64,000 nucleotides of DNA from Streptomyces spinoverrucosus (lineage in GTDB: Bacteria; Actinomycetota; Actinomycetes; Streptomycetales; Streptomycetaceae), in NCBI RefSeq assembly GCF_006539505.1, contig NZ_BJND01000017.1:62001-126000 (forward strand). The letters run 5' to 3'. Below the pieces are notes generated by a model that saw only the letters and a program-made list of their open reading frames with translations, made no database searches and was not told the DNA's origin. A program made the position numbers and the translations under genes. Shown one piece after another: positions 25,465 through 34,753 of the stretch (position 1 is its first letter; every line of letters begins with the position of its first letter).

Positions 25465-26490
25465 TCACCGCCGGGCGCGTAAGGCGAGCGGCTGCACAGT
25501 CCCGCTGACGTGCAGCCGGTCTCCCCGGCGCAGTTCGAAACGCCCGCCCTCCGTGGCGTACTCCACCGTCCCCGGCAGCGGCACCGGCGCCCGGAACTCC
25601 GCCCGGACCAGCACCGCTTCGGGCGTGCCGTGCGCGGCGAGACAGCGGGCCACGGTCCACATGCCGTGCGCGATCGGGCGCGGGAAGCCGAACAGGCGGG
25701 CGGTGAGCGGGTGCAGGTGGATGGGGTTGCGGTCACCGGAGACGGCGGCGTAGCGCCGCCCGATGTCGGCACCGAGCCGCCATTCGGTGCGCGGGGGCAG
25801 CGGCTTGCGCTCCTGGGGCCAGGGCGGCGGTGCGTCGCTGGGGCGCGGTGGGGTGTGCTCTTCGGGCCCGGGCGGCGGTGCGTCGCCGGTGTGCGGTGGG
25901 GTGTGCTCTTCGGGCCCGGGCGGCGGTGCGTCGCCGGTGCGTCGCGGTGGCGTGTGCTCCTCGGGCCGGGCCTGCGGTGCGTCGCCGGTGCGCAGTGACC
26001 TGTGTTCCTCGGACCCGGCCTGCGGTACGCCGTCGGTTTGGTGCCGGGCCAGATACGTGCTCCGCGACTCCCAGACGACCTCCCCGCCGGCCAGCGCCTC
26101 GGTCACCACCGTCGCCTCCGTCCCGCGCCGATGCGGGGCCAGTCCGGTGATGTGGACGGCGAGTTCGTACTCCCCGGTGGCCGAGAGGGCGGTGTGGCGG
26201 GTGAGTTCGATCGAGGTGTGGACCAGGCCGAGCAGCGGCAGCGGGAAGTCCCGGCCGCCCATCAGCCGCATGGCCAACGGGAAGGCCAGGACGTGCGGGT
26301 AGGTGAGGGGGAGGTCGTCGTCGCCGGTGGGGAAGCCGCAGACCCGCTCGTAGGCGGTGAGCCGGTCCAGGTCGACCCGGACGCCGGAGCGGACCAGCCG
26401 GGTGCGGGGGAAGTCGGCGTCCTGGCGCGGGCGTTTGAAGGGGGAGCGGAGGGCGCCGGTGACGAGGGGGAGGTGGTCAGCCATGGTCAT
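25465..26490 (-). CDS. MaoC-like double-hotdog dehydratase with expanded linker
   Basis: A 341-residue protein. An N-terminal hotdog-like half (about 30-150, PLTYPHVLAFPLAMRLMGGRDFPLPLLGLVH) is joined to a C-terminal MaoC half (about 236-320). The latter carries the hydratase motif in GDRNPIHLHPLTARLFGFPRPIAHGMW, with Asp, Asn and His in the catalytic pattern of (R)-enoyl-CoA hydratases. Between them, residues 152-231 are about five copies of a 16-residue acidic/proline repeat (GDAPPPGPEEHTPP-type) absent from ordinary members, so the protein is some 55 residues longer than usual. GAGGA eight bases upstream supports ATG 26490. Probably acts on acyl-CoA substrates with the ligase at 26757. Confidence 0.8.
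   Translation of the reverse strand: MTMADHLPLVTGALRSPFKRPRQDADFPRTRLVRSGVRVDLDRLTAYERVCGFPTGDDDLPLTYPHVLAFPLAMRLMGGRDFPLPLLGLVHTSIELTRHTALSATGEYELAVHITGLAPHRRGTEATVVTEALAGGEVVWESRSTYLARHQTDGVPQAGSEEHRSLRTGDAPQARPEEHTPPRRTGDAPPPGPEEHTPPHTGDAPPPGPEEHTPPRPSDAPPPWPQERKPLPPRTEWRLGADIGRRYAAVSGDRNPIHLHPLTARLFGFPRPIAHGMWTVARCLAAHGTPEAVLVRAEFRAPVPLPGTVEYATEGGRFELRRGDRLHVSGTVQPLALRARR
25798..26037 (-). repeat. 48-bp tandem repeat inside the MaoC-like gene
   Basis: About five units of 48 bp (one of 51 bp) lie head to tail and encode 16-residue Pro/Glu-rich repeats. The two central units differ by only a few bases, so expansion is recent. The unit length is a multiple of three, so the reading frame is kept. 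Confidence 0.85.
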
Positions 26491-26756
26491 ACCGGTTTCC
26501 TCACCCTGTCCTCCCTGTTTTACTCCTGAGTAAGGTTACCGGAGGTAAGGCCAAGCGCCGCAAGCCCTCGGGACTCCACAGGCCCATCCCCGGAACCTCT
26601 TGGAACCCGCACAATCTCCCCACGTGGGAGCCGTACCATCTGCCACCTGACCGCCGGCGGCGCCCCCAGCGCGCACCGCCGGTGAACGCCGCCGTACGCG
26701 CCCCGCGTACTTCATGCAGCGGAGCCGTACCGCGCTGCAGGCCCCAGGAGCTGCCC

Positions 26757-28706
26757 ATGCCCATCTCGTATTCGTCATCGCCTTTACCGCATCAGACGTC
26801 CGCGTCGTCGCTCGAATACGACCCGGACGGCGGGCCGGTCCTCGTCGAGCCCGAGATACGGCGGCTGGACGGGGAGGTGCGGGAGGCGGCCGTACCGCCG
26901 CTGGTGCCACCGGTGTCGCACGGCTCGCTGGCCGATCTGCCGTTCGAGAACGCGGCCGTGGCGCCCGAGCACCCGGTGCTCAGCCGGCGTGACGGCGACG
27001 GGCGGTGGGCGGATGTGACGGCGGCGGAGTTCGCCGCGCAGGTGCTGGCCGTCGCGAAGGGGATGATCGCCGAGGGGCTGGCGCCGGGCGACCGAATCGC
27101 GATCATGGCGCGGACGTCGTACGAGTGGACCCTCCTCGACTTCGCGGCCTGGGCGGCCGGGCTGGTGACCGTCCCGGTGTACCCGACCTCATCCGTCTTC
27201 CAGATCCGCTGGATCCTCCAGGACTCCGGCGCGGTCGCCCTGGCGACGGAGACGGCCGGCCAGGCGGCGGCGCTCGGGCCCGAACTCCCGCACCTGCCCG
27301 GCCTGCGGCACCTGTGGGTCATCGACAAGGGCCACGTGGACCGGCTCGCGGAGCTGGGGGAGCCGGTGCCGGACCAGGAGGTCGACGTACGCCGGGGCAT
27401 GCTGGGCCCGGACACCCTCGCCACCGTCGTCTACACCTCGGGCACCACCGGCCGCCCCAAGGGCTGCGCGCTGACCCACGGCAATTTCCTGGCGGAGGTC
27501 GACAACGCGATCGAGCTCCTCTACCCGGTCTTCAAGGCGCGGACCAGCGAGGAGGCCTCCACCCTCCTCTTCCTGCCGCTGTCCCATGTCTTCGGCCGGA
27601 TGGTGGCCGTGGCCTGCGTGCGGGCCCGGGTCAGGCTGGGGCACGCGCCCAGCCTGAAGTCGGAGGACCTGCTGGCGGATCTGGCCGCGTTCCGGCCGAC
27701 CTTCCTGCTGGCCATCCCGTACATGTTGGAGAAGGTCTACAACGGCGCCCGCGCCACCGCCGAACGCGGCGGCAGGGCACCGGCGTTCGACCGCGCGGCG
27801 AAGATCGCCCGCCGTTACGGCGAGGCGGTGGAGGCCCGGGCGAGCGGCACCGGCCCCGGTCCCAGCACCTCCCTGAAGGCGTCCCGCGCCTTCTACGACC
27901 CGCTGGTCTACCGCCGGATCCGCAACGCCCTCGGCGGCAGGGTCCGTTACGTCATCTGCGGCGGCTCCCCGCTCGGTCGTGACCTGGCGGCGTTCTACGC
28001 GGGTGCCGGCATCGACGTGTACGAGGGATACGGGCTGTCCGAGACGACCGGCGCGGCGACCGTGACACCGCCACTGAAACCCCGGCTCGGCACGGTCGGC
28101 TGGCCGCTGCCCGGCACGCGGGTGCGGATCGCGGCGGACGGCGAGATCCTGCTTGCCGGGGGCCAGGTCTTCCGCGGCTACTGGGACCCGTACCGGGGCG
28201 GGGTGGTCCCGGCGTCGCCGGACGGCTGGTTCCCGACGGGCGACATCGGCCGGCTGGACGACGAGGGCTACCTCGTCATCACCGGCCGCAAGAAGGAGAT
28301 CCTGATCACGGCGGGCGGCAAGAACATGGCCCCGGCGCCGCTGGAGAACTGGCTCCGCTCGCACCCCCTGATCTCCCACTGCCTCGTCCTCGGCGACCGC
28401 CGCCCCTACATCACCGCCCTGATCACCCTCGATGCCGACGGCATCGCCCACTGGCGGCAGATGAACGGCAAGCACCCGGTGCCGCCCGAACTCCTCGTCG
28501 ACGACGAGGACCTGCGCGCAGTCCTCCAGCGGGCGGTGGACGAGGCCAACAAGCTCGTCTCCCGCCCGGAGTCCATTCGCCGCTTCACCGTCCTGCCCAC
28601 GGACTTCACGGAGACGGCGGGCCATCTGACGCCGTCGATGAAGGTGCGCCGGGAGGCGATCCTGCGGGACTTCGCCCGGGAGGTCGACGCCATGTACGGG
28701 GGGTGA
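26757..28706 (+). CDS. Long-chain acyl-CoA synthetase (AMP-forming)
   Basis: A 649-residue ANL-superfamily enzyme. The ATP/AMP motif is VVYTSGTTGRPKGCALTHGN, the second EGYGLSETTGAATVTPP, the third GWFPTGDIGRLDDEGYLVITGRKKEILITAGGKN, and TPSMKVRREAIL contains the C-terminal catalytic Lys. The length and these motifs match FadD15-type long-chain fatty acyl-CoA ligases. CAGGAG sits before ATG 26757; the frame is open upstream without similarity. Divergent from the MaoC-like gene over a 266-base gap, which should hold both promoters, where I see no clear pair. Role: activation of fatty acids for beta-oxidation or lipid synthesis. Confidence 0.9.
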   Translation: MPISYSSSPLPHQTSASSLEYDPDGGPVLVEPEIRRLDGEVREAAVPPLVPPVSHGSLADLPFENAAVAPEHPVLSRRDGDGRWADVTAAEFAAQVLAVAKGMIAEGLAPGDRIAIMARTSYEWTLLDFAAWAAGLVTVPVYPTSSVFQIRWILQDSGAVALATETAGQAAALGPELPHLPGLRHLWVIDKGHVDRLAELGEPVPDQEVDVRRGMLGPDTLATVVYTSGTTGRPKGCALTHGNFLAEVDNAIELLYPVFKARTSEEASTLLFLPLSHVFGRMVAVACVRARVRLGHAPSLKSEDLLADLAAFRPTFLLAIPYMLEKVYNGARATAERGGRAPAFDRAAKIARRYGEAVEARASGTGPGPSTSLKASRAFYDPLVYRRIRNALGGRVRYVICGGSPLGRDLAAFYAGAGIDVYEGYGLSETTGAATVTPPLKPRLGTVGWPLPGTRVRIAADGEILLAGGQVFRGYWDPYRGGVVPASPDGWFPTGDIGRLDDEGYLVITGRKKEILITAGGKNMAPAPLENWLRSHPLISHCLVLGDRRPYITALITLDADGIAHWRQMNGKHPVPPELLVDDEDLRAVLQRAVDEANKLVSRPESIRRFTVLPTDFTETAGHLTPSMKVRREAILRDFAREVDAMYGG

Positions 28707-28717
28707 GTCAGGTCATA

Positions 28718-29410
28718 TCAGTGCTCCGTGTCGGTGCTCCTTGTCGGTGTTTCTGCGGGGTTCCTGCGGGCGATCAGGAACGCCTGTGGGGTCGTCTCGG
28801 TGAGGGCTTCCGGGTCGGGTTCCCGGATCGTCCGGGAGTGGAGTGTGAAGCCCGCCTCCGTCAGGCGGTCGCTCATGTACTCCGGGCGGCGGCGCAGGAA
28901 GTCCAGGGACACCGGATGGCCGAAGGGCTGGTCGAGGCGGCGCGGGGCGTCGCCCGCCTGGAAGGCGATCAGGAGGTGGCCGCCGGGGGCGAGGACACGG
29001 GCGTACTCCTCGAACAGGGCGGGGAGCCGGTCGGTGGGGGTGTGGATGGAGGAGTAGAAGGACACCACGCCCGCCAGGTGGCCGTCCGGGATGTCCATGT
29101 CCAGCATCGAGCCCTGCTCGAAGCGCAGGGCGGGGTTCTCGCGGCGGGCGACGGCGAGCATCGCCGCCGAGAGGTCCAGGCCGAAGACTTTCAGGCCCAG
29201 CGAGGCGAGGTACGCCGTGACCCGCCCGGGCCCGCAGCCCAGGTCGGCCACCTCGCCGTCGCGGCCGACCAGCTCGGCGTACGCCGTGAGGATCGCCCGC
29301 TCCAGCGGCTGCGCGGCGAGTGGGTCACGGAAGTGGTGGGCGTAGTCCTCGGCTATCGCGTCGTAGAAGTGCTGGACGGTTTCCGTGCGGGTGAGCGCCT
29401 CTTCGGTCAT
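28718..29410 (-). CDS. Class I SAM-dependent methyltransferase
   Basis: A 230-residue methyltransferase. Motif I is VADLGCGPGRVTAYLASLG, followed by VFGLDLSAAMLAVARR (acidic ribose-binding residue), and LAGVVSFYSSIHTP with FEEYARVLAPGGHLLIAFQ as motifs II-III. This is the methyltransf_25/UbiE-like shape; substrate unknown. ATG 29410 is used. The gene converges on the acyl-CoA ligase with 11 bases between stops. A long-armed inverted repeat abuts its start codon (see 29411-29465). Confidence 0.85.
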   Translation of the reverse strand: MTEEALTRTETVQHFYDAIAEDYAHHFRDPLAAQPLERAILTAYAELVGRDGEVADLGCGPGRVTAYLASLGLKVFGLDLSAAMLAVARRENPALRFEQGSMLDMDIPDGHLAGVVSFYSSIHTPTDRLPALFEEYARVLAPGGHLLIAFQAGDAPRRLDQPFGHPVSLDFLRRRPEYMSDRLTEAGFTLHSRTIREPDPEALTETTPQAFLIARRNPAETPTRSTDTEH

Positions 29411-29465
29411 GGGGCGTGACCGTACTGCCCGGCACTGACAACGGGACGGTTTTCCGTCACGCCCC
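29411..29465. repeat. 10-bp inverted repeat before methyltransferase start
   Basis: GGGGCGTGAC at 29411-29420 and its exact complement GTCACGCCCC at 29456-29465 flank 35 bases. The first arm touches the start codon of the minus-strand methyltransferase. It could be an operator pair or a 5'-UTR hairpin. Confidence 0.5.
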
Positions 29466-29536
29466 GGCCGCCGGGGACAGCGATTACTTCCTGGGAATTC
29501 CCGGAGAATTCATCTTCCCGATGTGCCGGAAAGGCA

Positions 29537-29567
29537 GGAGCCCCGTCGCCGGACGGCGCGGGGCTCC
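29537..29567 (-). terminator. Terminator hairpin downstream of the cold-shock gene
   Basis: On the minus strand GGAGCCCCG..CGCC pairs with GGCG.CGGGGCTCC around a short loop and is followed by TGCCTTTCC. It lies about 33 bases after the cold-shock stop, where a strong stop for this highly expressed gene is expected. Confidence 0.6.
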
Positions 29568-29599
29568 TTGGGTACTGCACTCGATCCTGGATCAGAGGA

Positions 29600-29803
29600 T
29601 CAGACCGGGGTGACGTTCTCCGCCTGCGGGCCCTTCGGGCCCTGGGTGACGTCGAAAGACACCTGCTGGTTCTCCTCGAGGGAGCGGAAGCCGCTCGCGT
29701 TGATCGCGGAGTAGTGGACGAAGACGTCGGGGCCGCCGCCCTCCTGGGCGATGAAACCAAAGCCCTTTTCGGCGTTGAACCACTTCACGGTTCCGGTAGC
29801 CAT
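29600..29803 (-). CDS. Cold-shock protein (CspA family)
   Basis: A 67-residue single OB-fold nucleic-acid chaperone, the complete family length. RNP1 KGFGFI and RNP2 VFVHYSAI are both present ([34 protein letters not shown]). It binds single-stranded RNA/DNA and melts structure, usually abundantly. AAGGAGG a few bases before the ATG is a near-perfect ribosome-binding site. The message begins with an unusually long leader (about 150 bases from the promoter at 29964-29991), the arrangement used by cspA-type genes for temperature-dependent translation. Divergent from mqnA. Confidence 0.95.
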   Translation of the reverse strand: MATGTVKWFNAEKGFGFIAQEGGGPDVFVHYSAINASGFRSLEENQQVSFDVTQGPKGPQAENVTPV

Positions 29804-29957
29804 AAGCCCTCCTTGGGCTCAAAAGGGTTGCCCTGCTCCAGAACCAGCAAGTGTGAAGATTTGAGTTCTGCACAACTGCATATGTCTGAGAACGACGAGA
29901 GCCCGCGGTCACATGCTCCGCAGGCTCTGTACTGCAAGGGAAACCAAACTGCAACTT
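29804..29957 (-). promoter_or_regulatory. Long 5' leader of the cold-shock mRNA
   Basis: Between the predicted start of transcription (about 29957) and the ATG at 29803 lies an untranslated leader of roughly 150 bases, less GC-rich than its surroundings, ending in the AAGGAGG site. Long structured leaders are known to act as thermosensors in cspA-like genes. I did not fold it. Confidence 0.5.
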
Positions 29958-29963
29958 GCGATG

Positions 29964-29991
29964 AGCCTAGCACGCAGGCAGCCGAAAGCAA
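29964..29991 (-). promoter_or_regulatory. Promoter of the cold-shock gene
   Basis: On the minus strand TTGCTT (29991-29986) and TAGGCT (29969-29964) are separated by 16 bases, a good match to the vegetative HrdB-type consensus of streptomycetes. It is the best -35/-10 pair I found in the window. Confidence 0.6.
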
Positions 29992-30088
29992 TAGGGGCCA
30001 AGATCACGTCACCCGAATGTTTGAACGCCGCGTCGACGCTGACGTCGGGGAGGCCACCCCGGAAGGCTGCACCCTACCCCACGGGGTC

Positions 30089-30949
<861 letters not shown>

Positions 30950-31021
30950 TACGGCGGCGGCCATCAGTACGCCGATACGCTGCGGGCAGTGGAGGCGTAC
31001 GGGGGAGAGGGGGCGGACGCC

Positions 31022-32659
31022 ATGCAGCCGCTCGGCGTCGACGAGCCCACCACCATCGGGCCCTACCGGCTGCTCGGCCGGCTCGGTTCCGGCGGTATGG
31101 GCCGGGTGTATCTGGGCCGCAGCGCGGGCGGCCGTACCGTCGCGGTGAAGATCGTCCACCCGCATCTCGCGCTCGACGAGGAGTTCCGCGCCCGCTTCCG
31201 CCGTGAGGTGGCGGCCGCGCGGCGGGTGGGCGGCGCGTGGACCGCGCCGGTGCTGGACGCGGACCCCGAGGCGCCGGTGCCGTGGGTGGCCACCGCGTAC
31301 GCCGCCGGGCCGTCACTCGCGGCGGCGGTCGCGGACGGCGGTCCGCTGCCCGCGCATTCGGTACGGGCACTGGGGGCGGGCCTGGGCGAGGCGCTGGCGG
31401 CGGTGCACGAGCTGGGCCTGGTGCACCGGGACGTCAAGCCGTCCAACGTGCTGCTCACCCTGGACGGGCCGCTGCTCATCGACTTCGGTGTCGCACGCGC
31501 CCTGGACGGCACGGCGTCGCTCACGTCGACCGGGGTCTCGGTCGGCTCGCCCGGTTACATGTCGCCGGAGCAGATCCTGGGCAAGGGCGTCACGGGGGCG
31601 GCGGACGTCTTCTCGCTGGGTGCGGTGCTGGCGTACGCGGCGACCGGAGTGCCGCCGTTCCCTGGGGACTCCTCGGCCGCGCTGCTCTACAAGGTCGTGC
31701 ACGAGGAGCCGCAACTCGACGCCCTGGAGGGAGAGTTGCGGGAGGTCGTCGCGGGATGCCTGGCGAAGGAGCCGGGTGCGCGGCCGGCTCCGGCGGACGT
31801 GTCCCGGCGGCTCGCGCCGGAGGGGGCGGCGCGGCTGGTGGCGGGTGGGTGGTTGCCGGGGGCGTTGGTGGAGCGGGTGAGTCGGGGGGCTGTGGGGCTG
31901 CTGAATCTGGAGGCGGCGGGGGCGGAGACTCCTTCTGCGGAGGCTTCTTCTTCGGGGCCGGTGGAGTTCAGCAGTCCGGCGGTGGGTGCGGGGGCCTTCG
32001 GCCCGCCGCCCGTGATGCCGGAGCCCCGCCGGGCGGAACCGGAGGACAACGTTCCCCCCTCGGGCAAGCGGCCCGGCAAGGTCTCCGTGAGTGTCGCGGC
32101 GACGGCTGCGCCGGAGGCCGACGGGCGGGGCAGGCGAGTGAGCTGCACGGTGGCGCTCGCCGTCGCCGGGGCGTTCGCGGCGGCGACGGTCGGCTCGGTC
32201 TTCGTCTTCGACCTGCTGCCCGGCGAACGCCGGGACAGCGCGGGCGATTCCGGCCCCCACGACGCCTACTCCCCGGCCCCGAGCGCCAGCCTGAGCACCG
32301 GCCCGTCCGGCATCCCGACCCGCTACCTCGGTACTTGGGAGGGCCAGGGCACTGCCCTCGACGGCACGCTGCCCGCGGGCACGTTCCGGGTCACCGTCCA
32401 GCAGGCCGAGGTGGGCGAGGAGTTGGGGCAACTCCGGCAGACCGACCAGCTGGGCGGCGTCTGTATCGACGTACTGACCCTGAAGCAGGTGACGGAGAAA
32501 CAGCTCGTCGCCAGGTCGGTCGGTGCGAAGGGCAACCACGGCGGCTGCAACCAGGAGCCCACGACGGTCCGCCTCGTCCCGACCGGTGACGACCTCACGT
32601 ATGAGTCGGACAGCGCGCGGTCCGGGTATCCGAAGGCCCGGATGTCGAAGGTGAAGTAG
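31022..32659 (+). CDS. Membrane Ser/Thr protein kinase with unusual extracellular domain
   Basis: A 545-residue PknB-type kinase. The Gly loop is LGSGGMGRVYLG, the ATP lysine K43 in VAVKIV, the catalytic loop HRDVKPSNVLL at 135-145, DFG at 154-156, and SPGYMSPEQ is the P+1 region. After a Pro/Ser-rich juxtamembrane stretch a single span (about 377-399, VALAVAGAFAAATVGSVFVF) leads to a C-terminal extracellular domain of about 140 residues with a Cys pair (GGVCIDVL, HGGCNQE). It is not a PASTA repeat. It begins YLGTWEGQG, lipocalin-like in flavour. GAGGGGG upstream of ATG 31022 supports this start over GTG 30989. Sits between mqnA and the prepilin peptidase gene. Confidence 0.88.
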   Translation: MQPLGVDEPTTIGPYRLLGRLGSGGMGRVYLGRSAGGRTVAVKIVHPHLALDEEFRARFRREVAAARRVGGAWTAPVLDADPEAPVPWVATAYAAGPSLAAAVADGGPLPAHSVRALGAGLGEALAAVHELGLVHRDVKPSNVLLTLDGPLLIDFGVARALDGTASLTSTGVSVGSPGYMSPEQILGKGVTGAADVFSLGAVLAYAATGVPPFPGDSSAALLYKVVHEEPQLDALEGELREVVAGCLAKEPGARPAPADVSRRLAPEGAARLVAGGWLPGALVERVSRGAVGLLNLEAAGAETPSAEASSSGPVEFSSPAVGAGAFGPPPVMPEPRRAEPEDNVPPSGKRPGKVSVSVAATAAPEADGRGRRVSCTVALAVAGAFAAATVGSVFVFDLLPGERRDSAGDSGPHDAYSPAPSASLSTGPSGIPTRYLGTWEGQGTALDGTLPAGTFRVTVQQAEVGEELGQLRQTDQLGGVCIDVLTLKQVTEKQLVARSVGAKGNHGGCNQEPTTVRLVPTGDDLTYESDSARSGYPKARMSKVK

Positions 32660-32703
32660 TCCCTCCGGCGCGGCAGCGGGGGACGGACAGGGGGTGAGCG
32701 GGC

Positions 32704-33423
32704 TTGGGTGAGGGGCTGCTGGTCGCCGTCGCGCTGGGCTGGGGCGCGGTGGCGGGGGCGCTGCTGCCGCGGGCCGCGTACCGCTTCTCCGTGCCGCCCG
32801 ACGAGGCGTGGCGGGACCGGTGTCCGCGCGGGCATCCGATCCGGGGGTGGATCGGGCGGGCGTGGTGCGGCGAGTGTGAGGACCTCGGCCCCGGTGTCCC
32901 GCTCCTCGTCACCGTCACCGCCCTGCTCTGCGCTGCCCTCGCCGCCGTCACCGGCCCCCGTCCCGAGCTGGCCGTATGGCTGCTGATCACGCCCGTCGGC
33001 GTGCTGCTGGCCGTCGTGGATCTGCGTGTGCGGCGGCTGCCCGATCCGCTGACCCTGCCCCTCGCAGCCGCCACCCCTGCCTTGCTCGGCGTGGCCGCGC
33101 TCGCGCCCGGGCACGCCGGGTACTGGGCGAGCGCTCTGCTGGGCGCCCTCGGCCTGGGCGGGTTCTACTTCCTCCTCTTCCTGATCAACCCCGGCGGCCT
33201 GGGCTTCGGCGATGTGAAGGTGGCAGTCGGTGCGGGGGCCGTGCTCGGGTGGTACGGGTGGTGGCCCGTGTTGCTGGGGACCTTCGCCGCGTTCGCTTGC
33301 GGGGCGGTCTACGGCGGTGTCCGTGCCGTCGTACGGAAGACGGGGCGCAAGACCGTGATCCCGTTCGGGCCGTTCCTGCTCGCGGGCGCCTATGCCGGGC
33401 TGCTGCTGGGGGCGGCGGGCTGA
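32704..33423 (+). CDS. A24 (prepilin-type) leader peptidase
   Basis: A 239-residue polytopic aspartic protease. The two catalytic Asp are D106 in VVDLRVRRLPDPL and D170 in GFGDVKVAVGAG (the GxGD motif). The N-terminal cytoplasmic part keeps CPRGHPI..WCGEC, a remnant of the zinc site of full-length PilD-like enzymes. It cleaves type IV pilin-like (Tad/Flp or late competence-like) leader peptides at the membrane. TTG 32704 is the only start in frame after a stop at 32695. No pilus genes are adjacent, so the substrate must be encoded elsewhere. Confidence 0.82.
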   Translation: MGEGLLVAVALGWGAVAGALLPRAAYRFSVPPDEAWRDRCPRGHPIRGWIGRAWCGECEDLGPGVPLLVTVTALLCAALAAVTGPRPELAVWLLITPVGVLLAVVDLRVRRLPDPLTLPLAAATPALLGVAALAPGHAGYWASALLGALGLGGFYFLLFLINPGGLGFGDVKVAVGAGAVLGWYGWWPVLLGTFAAFACGAVYGGVRAVVRKTGRKTVIPFGPFLLAGAYAGLLLGAAG

Positions 33424-33429
33424 GCGTGG

Positions 33430-33482
33430 GGTGGGCCGAGGGCCGGGCGGGCTGAGGGTGGGCCGAGGTCGGGCGGGCTGCG
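33430..33482 (+). repeat. Imperfect 27/26-bp tandem duplication
   Basis: Two head-to-tail copies of a GGTGGGCCGAGG-(G/T)C-GGGCGGGCTG-type unit lie between the peptidase gene and mqnC, immediately before the candidate mqnC promoter. Confidence 0.6.
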
Positions 33483-33506
33483 AGCAGGGCGGGAAAGTGG
33501 CTGGCG

Positions 33507-33512
33507 TAGGCT
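33507..33512 (+). promoter_or_regulatory. Candidate -10 of mqnC
   Basis: TAGGCT, identical to the cold-shock gene -10, lies 40 bases before the mqnC start. AAAGGGA about seven bases before GTG 33553 provides the ribosome-binding site. No clear -35. Confidence 0.35.
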
Positions 33513-33552
33513 GGTTCAGTCCGTCCACGACCCTTGACGAAAGGGACACCCG

Positions 33553-34752
33553 GTGACCGAGAAGGCCGACCTCCAGTCCGTTCTCGAACGTGCCGCCGCG
33601 GGCGGACGGATCACCCCGGAGGAGGCGCTCGACCTCTACCGCGACGCCCCGCTGCACGCGCTTGGCGCCGCCGCCGACGCCGCCCGTCGCCGTCGGTACG
33701 CGGGCACCGAGCACATCGCGACGTACATCATCGAGCGGAACATCAACTACACGAACGTGTGCGTCACGGCGTGCAAGTTCTGCGCCTTCTACGCCCCGCC
33801 GAAGGACAAGGCGAAGGGCTGGACCCGCGATCTGGACGACATCCTGCGCCGGTGCGCGGAGACCGTCGAGCTGGGCGGGACGCAGATCATGTTCCAGGGC
33901 GGTCACCACCCGGACTACGGCGTCGAGTACTACGAGAAGCACTTCGCGGCCATCAAGAAGGAGTTCCCGCAGCTCGTCATCCACAGCCTGGGGGCGAGCG
34001 AGGTCGAGCACATGGCCCGCATTTCCAATGTGACGGTCGAGGAGGCCATCCAGCGGATCAACGCCGCCGGCCTTGACTCCTTCGCCGGGGCCGGCGCCGA
34101 GCTGCTGCCCGAGCGGCCGCGCAAGGCCATCGCCCCGCTGAAGGAGAGCGGTGAGCGGTGGCTGGAGATCATGGAGACCGCCCACCGGCTGGGGGTCGAG
34201 TCCACGTCCACCATGCTGATGGGGACCGGCGAGACCAACGCCGAGCGGATCGAGCACATCCGGATGATCCGTGACGTACAGGACCGCACGGGCGGCTTCC
34301 GGGCCTTCATCCCGTACCTCTACCAGCCGCAGAACAACCACCTGAAGGGCCGCACCCAGGCCACCATCTTCGAGTATCTGCGGATGATCGCGATCGCCCG
34401 GCTCTTCCTCGACAACGTCGCCCACATTCAGGGCTCCTGGCTCACCACCGGCAAGGACGCCGGGCAGCTGACCCTGCACTACGGGGCCGACGACCTCGGC
34501 TCGGTGATGCTGGAGGAGAACGTCGTCTCCGCGGCCGGTGCCAAGCACCGCTCCAACCTGATGGAGATGATCGAGATGATCCGGGGGGCGGACCGGGTCC
34601 CGGCCCAGCGCAACACGACGTACGAGCACCTCGTCGTGCACGACGACCCGGCGAACGACCCCGTCGACGAGCGCGTCATGTCCCACATCTCGTCCACCGC
34701 GATCGAGGGCGGCACGGCTCATCCGGAGCTGAAGCTGCTCGCCTCCAACTGA
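33553..34752 (+). CDS. mqnC: Cyclic dehypoxanthine futalosine synthase (radical SAM)
   Basis: A 399-residue radical SAM enzyme that cyclises dehypoxanthine futalosine to cyclic DHFL. The cluster motif CVTACKFC gives Cys 70, 74 and 77. Other family blocks are NINYTNVCVTACKFCAFY, GGTQIMFQGGHHPDYGVEYYE, GAGAELLPERPRKAIAPLKES and AHIQGSWLTTGKDAGQLTLHYGADDLGSVMLEENVVSAAG. It is a paralogue of MqnE (20307) but with PPKDKAKGW after the cluster and the MLEENVV end typical of MqnC. Followed after one base by the amidohydrolase-like gene, so co-transcribed. Cytoplasmic. Confidence 0.95.
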   Translation: MTEKADLQSVLERAAAGGRITPEEALDLYRDAPLHALGAAADAARRRRYAGTEHIATYIIERNINYTNVCVTACKFCAFYAPPKDKAKGWTRDLDDILRRCAETVELGGTQIMFQGGHHPDYGVEYYEKHFAAIKKEFPQLVIHSLGASEVEHMARISNVTVEEAIQRINAAGLDSFAGAGAELLPERPRKAIAPLKESGERWLEIMETAHRLGVESTSTMLMGTGETNAERIEHIRMIRDVQDRTGGFRAFIPYLYQPQNNHLKGRTQATIFEYLRMIAIARLFLDNVAHIQGSWLTTGKDAGQLTLHYGADDLGSVMLEENVVSAAGAKHRSNLMEMIEMIRGADRVPAQRNTTYEHLVVHDDPANDPVDERVMSHISSTAIEGGTAHPELKLLASN

Positions 34753-34753
34753 G

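Noticed and set aside
32704..33423. Pilus or secretion locus around the prepilin peptidase
   Set aside because: No pilin, ATPase or Tad genes occur within several kilobases on either side.
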